From contig JALSTB010000133.1 of NCBI GenBank assembly GCA_026983955.1, positions 1 to 41,060 on the forward strand: a stretch of DNA of 41,060 bases, written 5' to 3'. Of this stretch, positions 1 to 8,717 are shown one piece after another. Positions within the stretch are counted from its first letter, which is position 1. Each line of letters starts with the position of its first letter. The notes under the pieces were generated by a model, which was given only the letters and a program-made list of their open reading frames with translations, was not told where the DNA came from and did no database searches. The position numbers and the translations under genes are program-made. This DNA is from Melioribacteraceae bacterium (lineage in GTDB: Bacteria; Bacteroidota; Ignavibacteria; Ignavibacteriales; Melioribacteraceae).

Positions 1-58
1 AGATTAATAAAACATCACTTACAATAACCGTTTCAGCCCAATAAACTAAAGGTGACAC

Positions 59-2266
59 ATGTTAAACCTAAAAAAAACCGTTTTGTTATTTATTTTTTTT
101 ACAAGTATTTCAATCGCGCAAACCCAACTGAATATTTCGGGAAAAGTGGTTGATGAAAATAATCAACCATTGCCTTACGTGAATGTATATTTGGCAGGAA
201 CACAAAACGGTACAACAACAAACAAAAACGGTGAGTTTTCTTTTAAAATTGCAAAGGGAAAAGCCGGAACTCTTGTAGCAAGTATCGTCGGATATAAAAA
301 ATTCGAAAAGGAAATAAAATCAACAGCAAAAAATAATATTTATTTAAATATAAAGCTTTTTCCCTCGTCCATCAAACTTTCGGAGGCTGTTGTTATGGGA
401 AGCTCATTTGCCTCCGAGGAAGGAAAAGGGGTTGTAATAAAATCGATTGATGTTTTAACAACGCCCGGAGGGGCGGCAGATATTTTTCAATCGCTTAAAA
501 CGATGCCCGGTTTAACGCAGGTTTCCGAAAGCGCACAACTTTATGTGCGCGGAGGGGATCCGGCAGAAACCGTCACCTTAATCGATCAAGCGCCGGTTTA
601 TCATCCGTACACGTTGGAATCGGCTTACGGCGGACTTTTCTCAAACTTGAATACCGCTTTGGTAAGAAGTATGTTTTTTTCGAGCGGGGGCTTTTCCGTT
701 AAATATGGAAATGTTTTATCGGGGGTGCTTGATGTAGAAACAAAAGATTTGCCTGGTACACGAAATTTCAACATAGGGATTTCAATGGCTTCGGCGGAAA
801 TCAATGCGGAACTGCCGCTAAAGGAAAACAAAGCCGGAATGAGATTATCCGCACAGCAAAGCTTTACAAAACCGTTAATGTGGCTTAACGGTTCCCTCGA
901 TGAATTTACGGTCACGCCCGTCTCACGGAATCTAAATGCTTCTTTAATTTTTAAGTATTCCGGTACCGGAAAATTAAAACTCTCCGGTATGCTCGCCGGA
1001 GATAAACAAGGCGTTAAAGTTCAAAGGGCTGAATTAAATGGAACATTCAACGGTAACAGTGTAAACCGGTTTGTTAATCTTCAACAAACCGATATAATTT
1101 TTCACGATGTAATAATTAAAAACAGTGTTGCCTACAGTTCATTTAGAAATATTTGGCAATTGGGAATCCTCGATTTAACAAAAACGGACGATGTTTTTCA
1201 GTTCCGTACCGATTTGGAAAAAATCGTTACGAGCGAATTCAAAATTCTTACCGGCTTAGTTGTTCAACGAAGGACCGAAAGCTTTAACGGAATTATTCCG
1301 CAAGATGATTTCGATTTGAGAAAAGAAACAAACGGCAAGTTTTTGAACGAAAACATTTCGGCAACGAGAACCGGATTTTACGGGGAAATAAACAAATTAA
1401 ATCTGTCCGGCATAAAAAACCTATACTTAATTGCCGGCTTGCGCGGAGATTTCACTCCCAAATACGGACTTGCCACATTTGATCCGAGATTTGGAATAGG
1501 TTATAAATTAAATGAAAACTCAACACTCAAAGCAGGCTGGGGGGTTTTTCATCAAGTGCCGGATTCGAGATTGTTTGCCGAGAACGACGGGAATCCCGAC
1601 CTGAAATCAATGCGCGCAGTCCACTATGTAATTTCGTATGATTATAATTTCGGTGACGGAAACATGCTGCGGATAGAAGCATACCGAAAAAATTATAAAA
1701 ACCTGCCCCTTGAAGATGATAAAAAAAACTACAACAATAACGGTTACGGTTTTGCCGAAGGCGTGGATTTAATTGTAAAAGGCTCACTTCCCTCCGGGTT
1801 AAGCGGTTGGATTTCATACGGTTATATTAACACAAAAAGGTATTGGTTGAACTATAAAAAATTGAGCAGAAGTGAATTCGATATAACTCATAATTTTTCG
1901 CTCGTAGCCAAATATAATATTTCACCAATGTGGCAAGTGGGTTTGAATTTCAAGTATGCCACCGGCCGACCGTTCACGCCGGTTGTTGCTGCGGAATATT
2001 TGCCCGCCCGGAATATTTTCAAGCCGGTCTACGGTGAAACAAACTCCGGGCGTTACCCGGCTTACAAACGCCTCGATTTCCGTATAACCCACTTAAACCT
2101 TTTGTCCGGAAAATATTTTGCCGTTTTCTATGCCGAAATGTTAAATATATTAAACTTTAATAATCTATCAGGTTATTCATATAATGCGGATTACTCCGTG
2201 AAGAAAATAATTAACAGTTATTTCGGAAGAAGAACAATCGTTTTCGGTGTGAGCATAAATTTTTAA
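59..2266 (+). CDS. TonB-dependent outer-membrane receptor with N-terminal carboxypeptidase-regulatory-like domain
   Basis: Outer-membrane active-transport receptor of 735 residues; substrate unknown. The protein starts with a signal peptide (KK, then a hydrophobic stretch ending near ISIA at residue 20). A carboxypeptidase-regulatory-like beta-sandwich follows (about 24-105, with GKVVDENNQPLPYVNVYL and the TNKNGEFSF turn). The plug domain comes next (about 118-228; LKTMPGLTQ, LYVRGGDP, VTLIDQAPVYHP). The rest is the beta-barrel, ending in the terminal Phe (VSINF) typical of outer-membrane barrels. AAAGGTG six bases before the ATG supports the start. The barrel is shorter than in SusC-type proteins (about 1000 residues), and no SusD partner follows. 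The next gene is an unrelated lipoprotein 76 bases on. Family assignment is firm; the ligand (siderophore, vitamin, peptide or glycan) cannot be read from the sequence. Confidence 0.92.
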   Translation: MLNLKKTVLLFIFFTSISIAQTQLNISGKVVDENNQPLPYVNVYLAGTQNGTTTNKNGEFSFKIAKGKAGTLVASIVGYKKFEKEIKSTAKNNIYLNIKLFPSSIKLSEAVVMGSSFASEEGKGVVIKSIDVLTTPGGAADIFQSLKTMPGLTQVSESAQLYVRGGDPAETVTLIDQAPVYHPYTLESAYGGLFSNLNTALVRSMFFSSGGFSVKYGNVLSGVLDVETKDLPGTRNFNIGISMASAEINAELPLKENKAGMRLSAQQSFTKPLMWLNGSLDEFTVTPVSRNLNASLIFKYSGTGKLKLSGMLAGDKQGVKVQRAELNGTFNGNSVNRFVNLQQTDIIFHDVIIKNSVAYSSFRNIWQLGILDLTKTDDVFQFRTDLEKIVTSEFKILTGLVVQRRTESFNGIIPQDDFDLRKETNGKFLNENISATRTGFYGEINKLNLSGIKNLYLIAGLRGDFTPKYGLATFDPRFGIGYKLNENSTLKAGWGVFHQVPDSRLFAENDGNPDLKSMRAVHYVISYDYNFGDGNMLRIEAYRKNYKNLPLEDDKKNYNNNGYGFAEGVDLIVKGSLPSGLSGWISYGYINTKRYWLNYKKLSRSEFDITHNFSLVAKYNISPMWQVGLNFKYATGRPFTPVVAAEYLPARNIFKPVYGETNSGRYPAYKRLDFRITHLNLLSGKYFAVFYAEMLNILNFNNLSGYSYNADYSVKKIINSYFGRRTIVFGVSINF

Positions 2267-2342
2267 CTATGTTCGTAATAAATAACAATTTATTATTTGT
2301 TAATTTTAGATTAAAAGTAATTAGTTTCACCGGAATACTTAA

Positions 2343-3368
2343 ATGCCAAAACTCTTTTTATTGATGTTTTTAATTTTCGCCGGCTGCAAACAATACAATA
2401 TTCCCCCGAAAACGGGAAACGCCGGCATCGCACGGATGAAGAAAACGCCAGCCTCTACACCGGTAACTGCCGCTCCGGGAGTAAATCAAATCGGTGCGCC
2501 CTTCGATTCCAGCGGGAATAAAATCATTAGAAAATGGGAATTTGAGCGTTACGAATCAAAGAAAAACAAAGTAATCGGGTTTTGGCCGGAATGCTGCGGA
2601 AACGAAAAGTTTACAAACATAAAAGAATATAAAGAAAAATGGGGGTTTAATGCGATTGTTGTTTCCGCAAGTAAAAAATCCATCGGTTTGGCTTTGCGTA
2701 ACGGTTATGAATTGAAAAATATTTTAACTGCGGTTCACCAATATAAATCGGTACGGAAAATCATGAAAGTGATTGACGAGGTAAATTCATTGAATTATTA
2801 CATAGACGAACCTTTGGAGCGCGGAACTTTTTCTCCCGGTGAATTAATAAAGATTGCAAACCATATAAAATCGAAACGGCCGCATGCCAGATTAATTTTG
2901 GGAAGTTACCAGAAAACATGGTGGTTTTATGAATTCTTTCCTCCGGTTACTTACGGCTCGGCTTACAGCGAAGTTTTGGACAGCACAAACAACGTAATGA
3001 TTATGTGCGATAAATATGACGGTAACCAAATTTCCGATTGGAAAAGTTTTTACGAAACTTACGGTAAAAATAAAATTTACGGACATTTCATTCATTCGAA
3101 AATAGATTCTGCACAATACGAAATGCTTTTGGATACAACAAATTTCCCTCTTGATACAAAAAGAATATTTTATTTTCACGGTAAAAGCGGAGCCCCGGCT
3201 CTAACTCCCCGTTTTGCCGGAAGCGCATGGAAAAACGGCTGGTTAAAAAAGATTGAAAGAGAGTTTATTCAATATTTTAGATGTGTGGATAAAATACAAA
3301 ACGATTCATGTTCGAAATATCAAAAATTGAAAATTATAAAAACCAATAATTTTAGGATTGTGGAATAG
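2343..3368 (+). CDS. Lipoprotein of unknown function, possible TIM-barrel glycosidase-like fold
   Basis: I do not recognise this 341-residue protein. It begins with a short hydrophobic stretch and a lipobox (IFAGC), so it is predicted to be lipid-modified at Cys15 and exported. A Pro/Thr/Ala-rich linker follows to about residue 55. The remaining domain contains GFWPECCGNEKF, an alpha/beta alternating pattern, the acidic YYIDEP segment around residue 157, and an aromatic stretch (KTWWFYEFFPP). The pattern of strands ending in D/E (NYYIDEP, VMIMCDKYDG) resembles glycoside-hydrolase-like TIM barrels, but that is inference from pattern only. The Shine-Dalgarno is poor, as is common in Bacteroidota. 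It follows the TonB-dependent receptor by 76 bases, so co-transcription is possible. A weak AT-only hairpin (2277-2294) lies between them. Confidence 0.75.
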   Translation: MPKLFLLMFLIFAGCKQYNIPPKTGNAGIARMKKTPASTPVTAAPGVNQIGAPFDSSGNKIIRKWEFERYESKKNKVIGFWPECCGNEKFTNIKEYKEKWGFNAIVVSASKKSIGLALRNGYELKNILTAVHQYKSVRKIMKVIDEVNSLNYYIDEPLERGTFSPGELIKIANHIKSKRPHARLILGSYQKTWWFYEFFPPVTYGSAYSEVLDSTNNVMIMCDKYDGNQISDWKSFYETYGKNKIYGHFIHSKIDSAQYEMLLDTTNFPLDTKRIFYFHGKSGAPALTPRFAGSAWKNGWLKKIEREFIQYFRCVDKIQNDSCSKYQKLKIIKTNNFRIVE

Positions 3369-3417
3369 AGTCTTCCCTTTTTATAATTAACGAACAAGAA
3401 TAAAACACGGTTTCAAC

Positions 3418-3444
3418 GTGAATATTCCGGATAAGGATATTCAC
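3418..3444 (-). terminator. Hairpin between the convergent lipoprotein and valS genes, possible terminator
   Basis: GTGAATAT (3418-3425) pairs with ATATTCAC (3437-3444), and an extra CC/GG pair is possible past a bulged T. The hairpin directly abuts the valS stop codon. There is no U-run immediately after it on the minus strand; the first T-rich stretch is about 12 bases further on, after a small CACG/CGTG stem. Stem quality is clear, terminator function is a guess. Confidence 0.4.
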
Positions 3445-6066
3445 TTACTTCAACTCTTCCAAAATTTTCTTCAATTTAGTCAATTGCCCTTCCCAGTTTT
3501 CCTTTTTGTTTCTTTCCTTTTCAACAATCTCTTCCGGTGCGTTGTTTACAAATTTTTCATTCGAAAGTTTTTTCTCAACTCCCTTCAACGCATTTTCCAG
3601 CCGGTTAATTTCCTTTTCTATTCTGGCACGTTCCACATCCAAATCGATTACACCTCTGAGCGGAACGAAAACATCGCAATCTTTAACCACTGCCGATGCG
3701 CTTTGCGAAGGTTTCTGCAAATCTTCGCCAACAGTTAATTCATTAACTTTTGCAATAGATTTAATATAAACTTTATGCTCTTCTTTCACTCTGCCGGTTT
3801 TAAGCAAAACATCTATTTTCTTGGAAGGCGGAATGGAAAGCTCACCGCGAATATTTCTGATTGCCGTAATGATGCTTTGCACAAACTCCATTTCCTCTTC
3901 GGCACTTTGTGAGATTTTCGAGTCGTCAAAAACCGGAAACTCTTCTACGGATATACTTTCACCGTCTTTGCGTTCGGAAATCAACTGCCACAATTCTTCG
4001 GTGATGAACGGCATGAACGGATGTGCAAGTTTAAGTAATTCTTCAAATAAAACAAGCGCCCGGGTTAACGCAGCCGATTTCACTTCTTCGTTACCGGAGT
4101 AAAACTTAACTTTACTCAATTCAATATACCAATCGCAGAAGTCGTTCCAGATATACGAATAAATTACGCGCGCGGCACCGGTAATATCGAAACGTTCGAG
4201 CGCTGTTTCGAATTGCTTGACCGCATTTTGGAAACGTGATGTTATCCAATCGTCAATAAAATCAATATGTTTGTCAACAAGTGCGTCATCCGTTTCAATT
4301 TGTTGGGCGTTCATCAGCAGAAATCTTCCGGCATTCCAAATTTTGTTTGCAAAGTTGCGCCCGAGTTCGGTTTTACCGGTGCTGAACAAAACATCTTGAC
4401 CTAGCGGAGCAATATAATTGATTGTGAACCTCAAAGCATCTGCACCGTATTCTTTAATAACATCAAGAGGATCGGGGGAATTACCTAGCGATTTGCTCAT
4501 CTTTCTTCCTTGCACATCACGAATTATGCTGGTGAAGTAAACATCTTTAAATGGAATCTCGTGCATGAATTCCATTCCAGCCATAATCATGCGCGCAACC
4601 CAGAAGAAAATTATATCCGGACCCGTAACAAGCAAATCTGTCGGATAATAATATTCCTGATCTTCCTTTGTCGTAAAAACATCTTGCGCCCAGAGCCAGC
4701 TCGATGCCCATGTATCGAGAACGTCTTCATCTTGTCGCCAATTTTCAATATCTTCGGGCGGTTCCACCTCACAGTAAATTTCACCGGTTTCCTTGTGATA
4801 CCAAACGGGAATCCTGTGTCCCCACCAAAGCTGGCGCGATATACACCAATCTTTAATATTCGTCATCCAGTGTTCGTAGGTTTTAACCCAATGCTGCGGA
4901 TGGAATTTTATTTTACCTTGGCGTACAACTTCAAGCGCCGGTTGTGCAAGACTATCCATTTTCATAAACCACTGTTCGGAAAGGTATGGTTCAATCGGTA
5001 CTCCGCCACGTTCGGAATATCCAACGTTGGTTGTGTAATCTTCAATTTTTTCCAGCAATCCGAGTTCCTCGAATTTTTTTACCACGCGTTTTCTAACTTC
5101 GTAGCGGTCCAGTCCCCGCAAATCTTCCGGCACGTTTTCGTTCGTGGTAGCATCGGGATTGAAAATATTAATAATCTCCAAATTATGCCGTTGTCCCATT
5201 TCGTAATCGTTAACATCGTGAGCCGGAGTAACTTTAACGGCGCCGGTTCCGAATTCCATATCTACGTATTCATCCGCAAAAACCGGAATCTCGCGGTTAA
5301 CAATCGGTAAAATTACTTTCTTGCCGATTAAATGCTTATAACGCTCGTCAGCCGGATTAACCGCAACGCCGGTATCGCCAAGCATTGTTTCTGGCCGGGT
5401 TGTGGCAACCACCAAATATTCATCGCTGTCTTTAACCGGATATTTGAAATACCAGAGTTTGCCTTGAACGGTTTTGTAAATTACTTCTTCATCGGAAATG
5501 GCCGATTTGGAAGCCGGATCCCAATTCACCATTCTGTAACCGCGGTAAATCAATCCCTTTTTATATAACTTTACGAATGCTTCTATTACTTTGCGGTAAT
5601 AATGATCATCCATCGTAAAGCGCTCGCGTTTCCAATCGCAGCTAACACCAAGTTTACGGAGTTGTTTTGTTATGATGTTTCCGTACTTCTCTTTCCATTC
5701 CCAGCAATATTTCAGAAACTCTTCCCTGCCGATTTCATATTTATCTATTCCTTTTTCTTTTAGAAATTTAACCACTTTTGTTTCGGTTGCAATAGAAGCG
5801 TGATCCGTTCCCGGAACCCAAAGCGCATTGTATCCCTTCATCCTTTTGTAACGAATGTACAAATCCTGAATCGAATTGTTAAGAATGTGACCCATTGTGA
5901 GCATGCCGGTAATGTTTGGCGGCGGAATTACAATCGTGTAAGGGATTTTGGATTTATCCACTTCGGAATGATAAAGTTCGTGCTCTTCCCAATATTTATA
6001 CCACTTGTCTTCAACTGAAACCGGATCATACGATTTCGGAATTTCCGTAAGTTTTTTTACTTTCAT
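3445..6066 (-). CDS. valS: Valine--tRNA ligase
   Basis: Class I aminoacyl-tRNA synthetase charging tRNA-Val in the cytoplasm; 873 residues, normal full length. The HIGH-type motif is seen as TMGH at residues 57-60 within PPPNITGMLTMGHILNN. The KMSKS loop is present exactly (GRKMSKSLGN, Lys522 to Ser526). The inserted CP1 editing domain occupies roughly 180-340 (VATTRPETMLGDTGVAVNP and a GTGAVKVTPAHD segment). The anticodon-binding domain follows, then a C-terminal coiled coil (about 805-873, ARIEKEINRLENALKGVEKK), the tRNA-binding arm typical of ValRS. A TAnnTTTG-type promoter box lies about 30 bases upstream. The large open frames on the opposite strand here (for example 4510-5310) are shadows. 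Housekeeping gene; nothing unusual. Confidence 0.98.
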   Translation of the reverse strand: MKVKKLTEIPKSYDPVSVEDKWYKYWEEHELYHSEVDKSKIPYTIVIPPPNITGMLTMGHILNNSIQDLYIRYKRMKGYNALWVPGTDHASIATETKVVKFLKEKGIDKYEIGREEFLKYCWEWKEKYGNIITKQLRKLGVSCDWKRERFTMDDHYYRKVIEAFVKLYKKGLIYRGYRMVNWDPASKSAISDEEVIYKTVQGKLWYFKYPVKDSDEYLVVATTRPETMLGDTGVAVNPADERYKHLIGKKVILPIVNREIPVFADEYVDMEFGTGAVKVTPAHDVNDYEMGQRHNLEIINIFNPDATTNENVPEDLRGLDRYEVRKRVVKKFEELGLLEKIEDYTTNVGYSERGGVPIEPYLSEQWFMKMDSLAQPALEVVRQGKIKFHPQHWVKTYEHWMTNIKDWCISRQLWWGHRIPVWYHKETGEIYCEVEPPEDIENWRQDEDVLDTWASSWLWAQDVFTTKEDQEYYYPTDLLVTGPDIIFFWVARMIMAGMEFMHEIPFKDVYFTSIIRDVQGRKMSKSLGNSPDPLDVIKEYGADALRFTINYIAPLGQDVLFSTGKTELGRNFANKIWNAGRFLLMNAQQIETDDALVDKHIDFIDDWITSRFQNAVKQFETALERFDITGAARVIYSYIWNDFCDWYIELSKVKFYSGNEEVKSAALTRALVLFEELLKLAHPFMPFITEELWQLISERKDGESISVEEFPVFDDSKISQSAEEEMEFVQSIITAIRNIRGELSIPPSKKIDVLLKTGRVKEEHKVYIKSIAKVNELTVGEDLQKPSQSASAVVKDCDVFVPLRGVIDLDVERARIEKEINRLENALKGVEKKLSNEKFVNNAPEEIVEKERNKKENWEGQLTKLKKILEELK

Positions 6067-6097
6067 TTTTCAACTCAAAATTTTTCGAATGAATTTG

Positions 6098-6105
6098 CAA
6101 ATATA
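6098..6105 (-). promoter_or_regulatory. Bacteroidota-type -7 box upstream of valS
   Basis: The minus strand reads TATATTTG, matching the TAnnTTTG -7 consensus known from Bacteroidota primary-sigma promoters, about 30 bases before the valS start. No clean TTTG -33 box is visible at the usual spacing, so the call rests on one half of the promoter. Confidence 0.4.
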
Positions 6106-6178
6106 AAAAATTCGGCGGTTGTATGTTTAAATTCGGCAGTGGCGAAACGGATCAGTTTCGTAAGCCTCAAGTGTAAAG

Positions 6179-7066
6179 TTATTTTCGCGCAAATTCGCCC
6201 GCGTGCTGATATAAAATTCCACCAATGATAAATGCAAGTCCGATTACGGAAGAGGGCAAAATTGTTTCGTGAAGAATCAACCAAATAAAAACCAAAGAAA
6301 TAAACGGCGAAAGGTAAGCCAGCGTTGATGTTTTCGCTTTGTCTTTACTTAACTGCAATCCTTTCATCCAAAGAAAAAATGTAATTCCCATTTCAAAAAG
6401 TCCAACGTAAACGGCACCGAGGAGGTAAACCGTTCCTTTAATTTCGAACGAATCGAAAAACAAAATATAAATTCCGCTTAAAATACAACCTGTAAAAAAT
6501 GCGGCGAACAGTTTTACCGCGCTTTCCCTTTTGTCTTTCAAATTCAATATCCAAAAGGTTGCCCAAATTAAAGAGCTGCCGGTTGCCAGAACCACACCGT
6601 AAATATTGTGGAATTCGAACGAGAAAATTTTTCCACGGGTTGAGATTATTACTACGCCAATAAAAGAAACCACCAGACCCGTTAAAGTCCTTAGGCTCAA
6701 TTTATGTTTTAAAAAGATGGAAGCAAAAACCGCAATGGCAATTGGCCAAGTATAATTTAAAGCCTGAGCTTCTTGTGCGGGAAGCAACGAATATGCTTTG
6801 AACAAAACCATGTAATAAAGAAAAGGATTTATAAACCCGAGGAGCAAATTTCTCTTTAAGTTTTTACCTTTAAATATTAATGCTATTTCATTCTTGGAAT
6901 TTTTCAAAGCGACAAACAAAAGAACAACCGAGCTTGTAAGCGAAGCAAAAAACAAAAGCTGTACGTAATTCATTCCGTGCAAGGAAAGTTTAAACGCCGT
7001 TGCTACGGTTGACCAAAGCAAAACCGCACCCAACGCATACAGAAATGATTTCGTGTTTTCAGTCAT
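6179..7066 (-). CDS. EamA/DMT-family membrane transporter
   Basis: Inner-membrane protein of 295 residues with about ten hydrophobic helices arranged as two EamA repeats, the drug/metabolite transporter fold. The first repeat begins at YALGAVLLWSTVATAFKLSL, where the Trp-Ser segment is the usual EamA signature. The second repeat begins near GVVLATGSSLIWATFWIL. Such proteins export amino acids, nucleobases or other metabolites; the substrate cannot be predicted. The ATG at 7066 follows AAGCGGGTTGA, an acceptable ribosome site. It is downstream of nothing on its strand (aat is divergent) and is followed by valS 112 bases on, which has its own promoter-like box. Confidence 0.9.
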   Translation of the reverse strand: MTENTKSFLYALGAVLLWSTVATAFKLSLHGMNYVQLLFFASLTSSVVLLFVALKNSKNEIALIFKGKNLKRNLLLGFINPFLYYMVLFKAYSLLPAQEAQALNYTWPIAIAVFASIFLKHKLSLRTLTGLVVSFIGVVIISTRGKIFSFEFHNIYGVVLATGSSLIWATFWILNLKDKRESAVKLFAAFFTGCILSGIYILFFDSFEIKGTVYLLGAVYVGLFEMGITFFLWMKGLQLSKDKAKTSTLAYLSPFISLVFIWLILHETILPSSVIGLAFIIGGILYQHAGEFARK

Positions 7067-7181
7067 TCAACCCGCTTCAATGTTTTATTATAAACGGTTT
7101 TCAATAATAACGAAATAGTAAACAAATTTGTACAGCGGCAAAATTTTCAAACGGTTGCAAATTGAATTATTTAACAAACGA

Positions 7182-7198
7182 TATATTTGCTAAATTTG
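7182..7198 (+). promoter_or_regulatory. Two overlapping TAnnTTTG promoter boxes upstream of aat
   Basis: TATATTTG (7182-7189) and TAAATTTG (7191-7198) both match the Bacteroidota -7 consensus and lie 44-60 bases before the aat start. TTG-containing candidates for the -33 box exist (7154-7157 and 7161-7164), but neither has the ideal 19-21 base spacing. Confidence 0.4.
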
Positions 7199-7241
7199 GT
7201 TATCTAAATAACCGGGCTATCAATTAACAAATTATTTCATT

Positions 7242-7832
7242 ATGGAATTTATAGAACCGGACAAAATGCTTGAACCGCAGAATATGCTCAAGCTTTATTC
7301 AATCGGGGCATTTCCGATGGCGGATGAAGACGGCTACATAAATTGGTATTTACCGCGGGTCAGAACAATTATTCCGCTCGATGATTATAATGTACCGCGC
7401 TCGCTCCGCAAGTTTATGGAAAAATCGGATTTCCGGTACGAATACGATAAAAACATTTTAACGGTAATAAAAGAATGTGCGAACAGAAATCCCACATGGA
7501 TTTCCGGTGAACTTATCGAAGCATACAAAGGATTAATAAAAATAAACCACATACACTCGGTTGAGGTTTATCAAGGCAATAAACTGGTCGGCGGGTTGTA
7601 CGGCGTTACTTACCGCGGCGCTTTTTTCGGTGAATCGATGTTCTCAAAAGTCTCGCAAGCTTCAAAATCGGCTTTGGTAAAACTGCTGGAGCGATTGAAT
7701 GAAAAAGGATTTGTATTGCTCGATGTTCAATTCCAAACAGGTCATCTTAAAATGTTCGGAGCGAAAGAAATCCGTTTTAAAGAATATGAAGATCTGCTGG
7801 CAAAGGCATATAAGAGGGTGGTTGAGTTTTAA
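7242..7832 (+). CDS. aat: Leucyl/phenylalanyl-tRNA--protein transferase
   Basis: Transfers Leu or Phe from aminoacyl-tRNA to proteins with N-terminal Lys/Arg, marking them for ClpAP/ClpS degradation (bacterial N-end rule). The 196-residue protein shows the family hallmarks: YSIGAFPMADEDGYINWYLP near the N-terminus, GGLYGVTYRGAFFGESMFS (117-135) and LDVQFQTGHLKMFGA (160-174). It is shorter than the E. coli enzyme (about 234 residues) and has FPM where many homologues have FPW; short forms are common in this phylum. Divergent from the EamA gene, with promoter-like boxes upstream. No clp gene is visible in the window. Confidence 0.95.
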   Translation: MEFIEPDKMLEPQNMLKLYSIGAFPMADEDGYINWYLPRVRTIIPLDDYNVPRSLRKFMEKSDFRYEYDKNILTVIKECANRNPTWISGELIEAYKGLIKINHIHSVEVYQGNKLVGGLYGVTYRGAFFGESMFSKVSQASKSALVKLLERLNEKGFVLLDVQFQTGHLKMFGAKEIRFKEYEDLLAKAYKRVVEF

Positions 7833-8082
7833 TGTTAAACCGTAGTACTGAATATATTGTTGTTTGATTATCCCGTTAATACCTGTTGGGTTTTATCAAA
7901 ACGAGTATTTGTTGAACAAAGTCCTAACTTCATCCATTGCTTTCTTAATCACAAAAGCTTTGAAATAATGTCCGGAATATTTTTTATCCGGTTAAAAGAA
8001 CTTCTTCATAAATTTAGCAACTTTACTTTCCAAATTTACACAAACTTTATTTTTGTTTGTTCGTTACGGGATTTTAAAACAA
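7833..8082. other. Intergenic stretch between aat and dps with no recognisable gene
   Basis: About 310 bases lie between the two convergent genes. A 79-codon open frame (7857-8096) is rich in Phe, Ile and Cys, has no ribosome site, and runs into the dps terminator hairpin, so I regard it as non-coding. No clear terminator for aat is visible; the only defined element is the hairpin at 8083-8111. Confidence 0.6.
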
Positions 8083-8111
8083 AAAACCCAATATAAAATA
8101 TATTGGGTTTT
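8083..8111 (-). terminator. Rho-independent terminator of dps
   Basis: A perfect 12-bp stem (8083-8094 with 8100-8111, core CCCAATAT/ATATTGGG) encloses a 5-base loop. On the minus strand it is followed by a run of T (TTTTTTGTTTT). It lies 32 bases after the dps stop codon. Confidence 0.85.
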
Positions 8112-8142
8112 ATGATTTTGAAGCATTTACAAGTCACGGTTT

Positions 8143-8583
8143 TCAATAATTGCTTTTCAACATCCAGATTGCTTTTTCCAGCCATTGGACAAAATCATCC
8201 GCCATATTAACCGTGGTATTATCTTTTTCAATTCCCGCCAAATCCGATGTATGCCGGAATTCATTAGCCAAATATTCAAAATCCTTAATCAATCCGTTTA
8301 CAACATCTTCCGTTGTGAAATTGTTTTTTTCTTCTTCGTTAATCCGGGAATTTTCCAAATACTGTTTCATCGTGTTGAACGGTTTACCACCCAACTGCAA
8401 AATTCTTTCGGCAATATCGTCATACTGAAGTGCGAAAAAATTGTAATATTCTTCCGTTACCCTGTGGATTTCGAAAAATTGCGGACCTTGAATATTCCAG
8501 TGGTAATTGTGAAGTTTAACATACATCACTTGTACATCGGATAAATTTTTGTTTAACTGAGCAATTAATTTGTTTTCACCCAT
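8143..8583 (-). CDS. dps: Dps-family ferritin-like DNA-protection protein
   Basis: Dodecameric mini-ferritin that oxidises Fe(II) with hydrogen peroxide and shields DNA. The 146-residue protein carries the Dps ferroxidase ligands, which sit between subunits: His28 (NYHWNIQGP), His40 (EIHR), Glu44, Asp55 and Glu59 (DDIAERILQLGG). These align with His31, His43, Asp47, Asp58 and Glu62 of the Listeria protein at a constant offset of three; Asp47 is replaced by Glu. An excellent ribosome site (AGGAGATGACAAA) fixes the start. Its own strong terminator follows. It lies just downstream of the peroxiredoxin and perR on the same strand, but separated by a tandem-hairpin terminator and preceded by its own PerR-box-like palindrome. 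Induction by peroxide is therefore likely. Confidence 0.95.
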   Translation of the reverse strand: MGENKLIAQLNKNLSDVQVMYVKLHNYHWNIQGPQFFEIHRVTEEYYNFFALQYDDIAERILQLGGKPFNTMKQYLENSRINEEEKNNFTTEDVVNGLIKDFEYLANEFRHTSDLAGIEKDNTTVNMADDFVQWLEKAIWMLKSNY

Positions 8584-8633
8584 TTTGTCATCTCCTATTT
8601 TGTATTAGTTATTATATTTGATTTTCTATTAAG

Positions 8634-8648
8634 TAATAATTATTATCC
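8634..8648 (-). promoter_or_regulatory. PerR-box-like operator upstream of dps
   Basis: The 15-mer TAATAATTATTATCC matches the published PerR box TTATAATNATTATAA at 11 of 14 defined positions, with the central ATAAT-T-ATTAT perfect. It lies about 50 bases before dps. Nearly the same sequence (15 of 16 bases over the longer motif ending CCA) occurs before perR at 9882-9897. Confidence 0.6.
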
Positions 8649-8664
8649 ATTAAGTTCAAAAAAA

Positions 8665-8707
8665 TCCCAATTCACAAGGAATTGGGAAGCCGCGTTTTAC
8701 ACGCGGC
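8665..8707 (-). terminator. Tandem-hairpin terminator after the peroxiredoxin gene
   Basis: Reading the minus strand, the first stem is GCCGCG/CGCGGC (8689-8694 with 8702-8707). It is followed at once by a second, perfect 8-bp stem TCCCAATT/AATTGGGA (8665-8672 with 8680-8687) and then seven T residues (8658-8664). This is a strong intrinsic terminator that separates the peroxiredoxin transcript from dps. Confidence 0.85.
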
Positions 8708-8717
8708 AGTTCATAAA

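Noticed and set aside
59-3368. SusC/SusD-type glycan uptake pair
   Set aside because: The receptor is much shorter than SusC proteins, and the following lipoprotein shows no TPR-rich SusD pattern.
4510-5310. 266-codon open frame on the plus strand opposite valS
   Set aside because: It is fully antisense to a strongly conserved ValRS gene, has no ribosome site, and its composition (Phe, Asn, Ile, His) is that of a reverse-complement shadow.
6075-6284. 69-codon minus-strand open frame between valS and the EamA gene
   Set aside because: More than a third overlaps the 3' end of the EamA gene in another frame, and the rest covers the valS promoter region; composition is not protein-like.
7857-8096. 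79-codon open frame between aat and dps
   Set aside because: No ribosome site, Phe/Cys/Ile-rich low-complexity look, and its end is the dps terminator hairpin.
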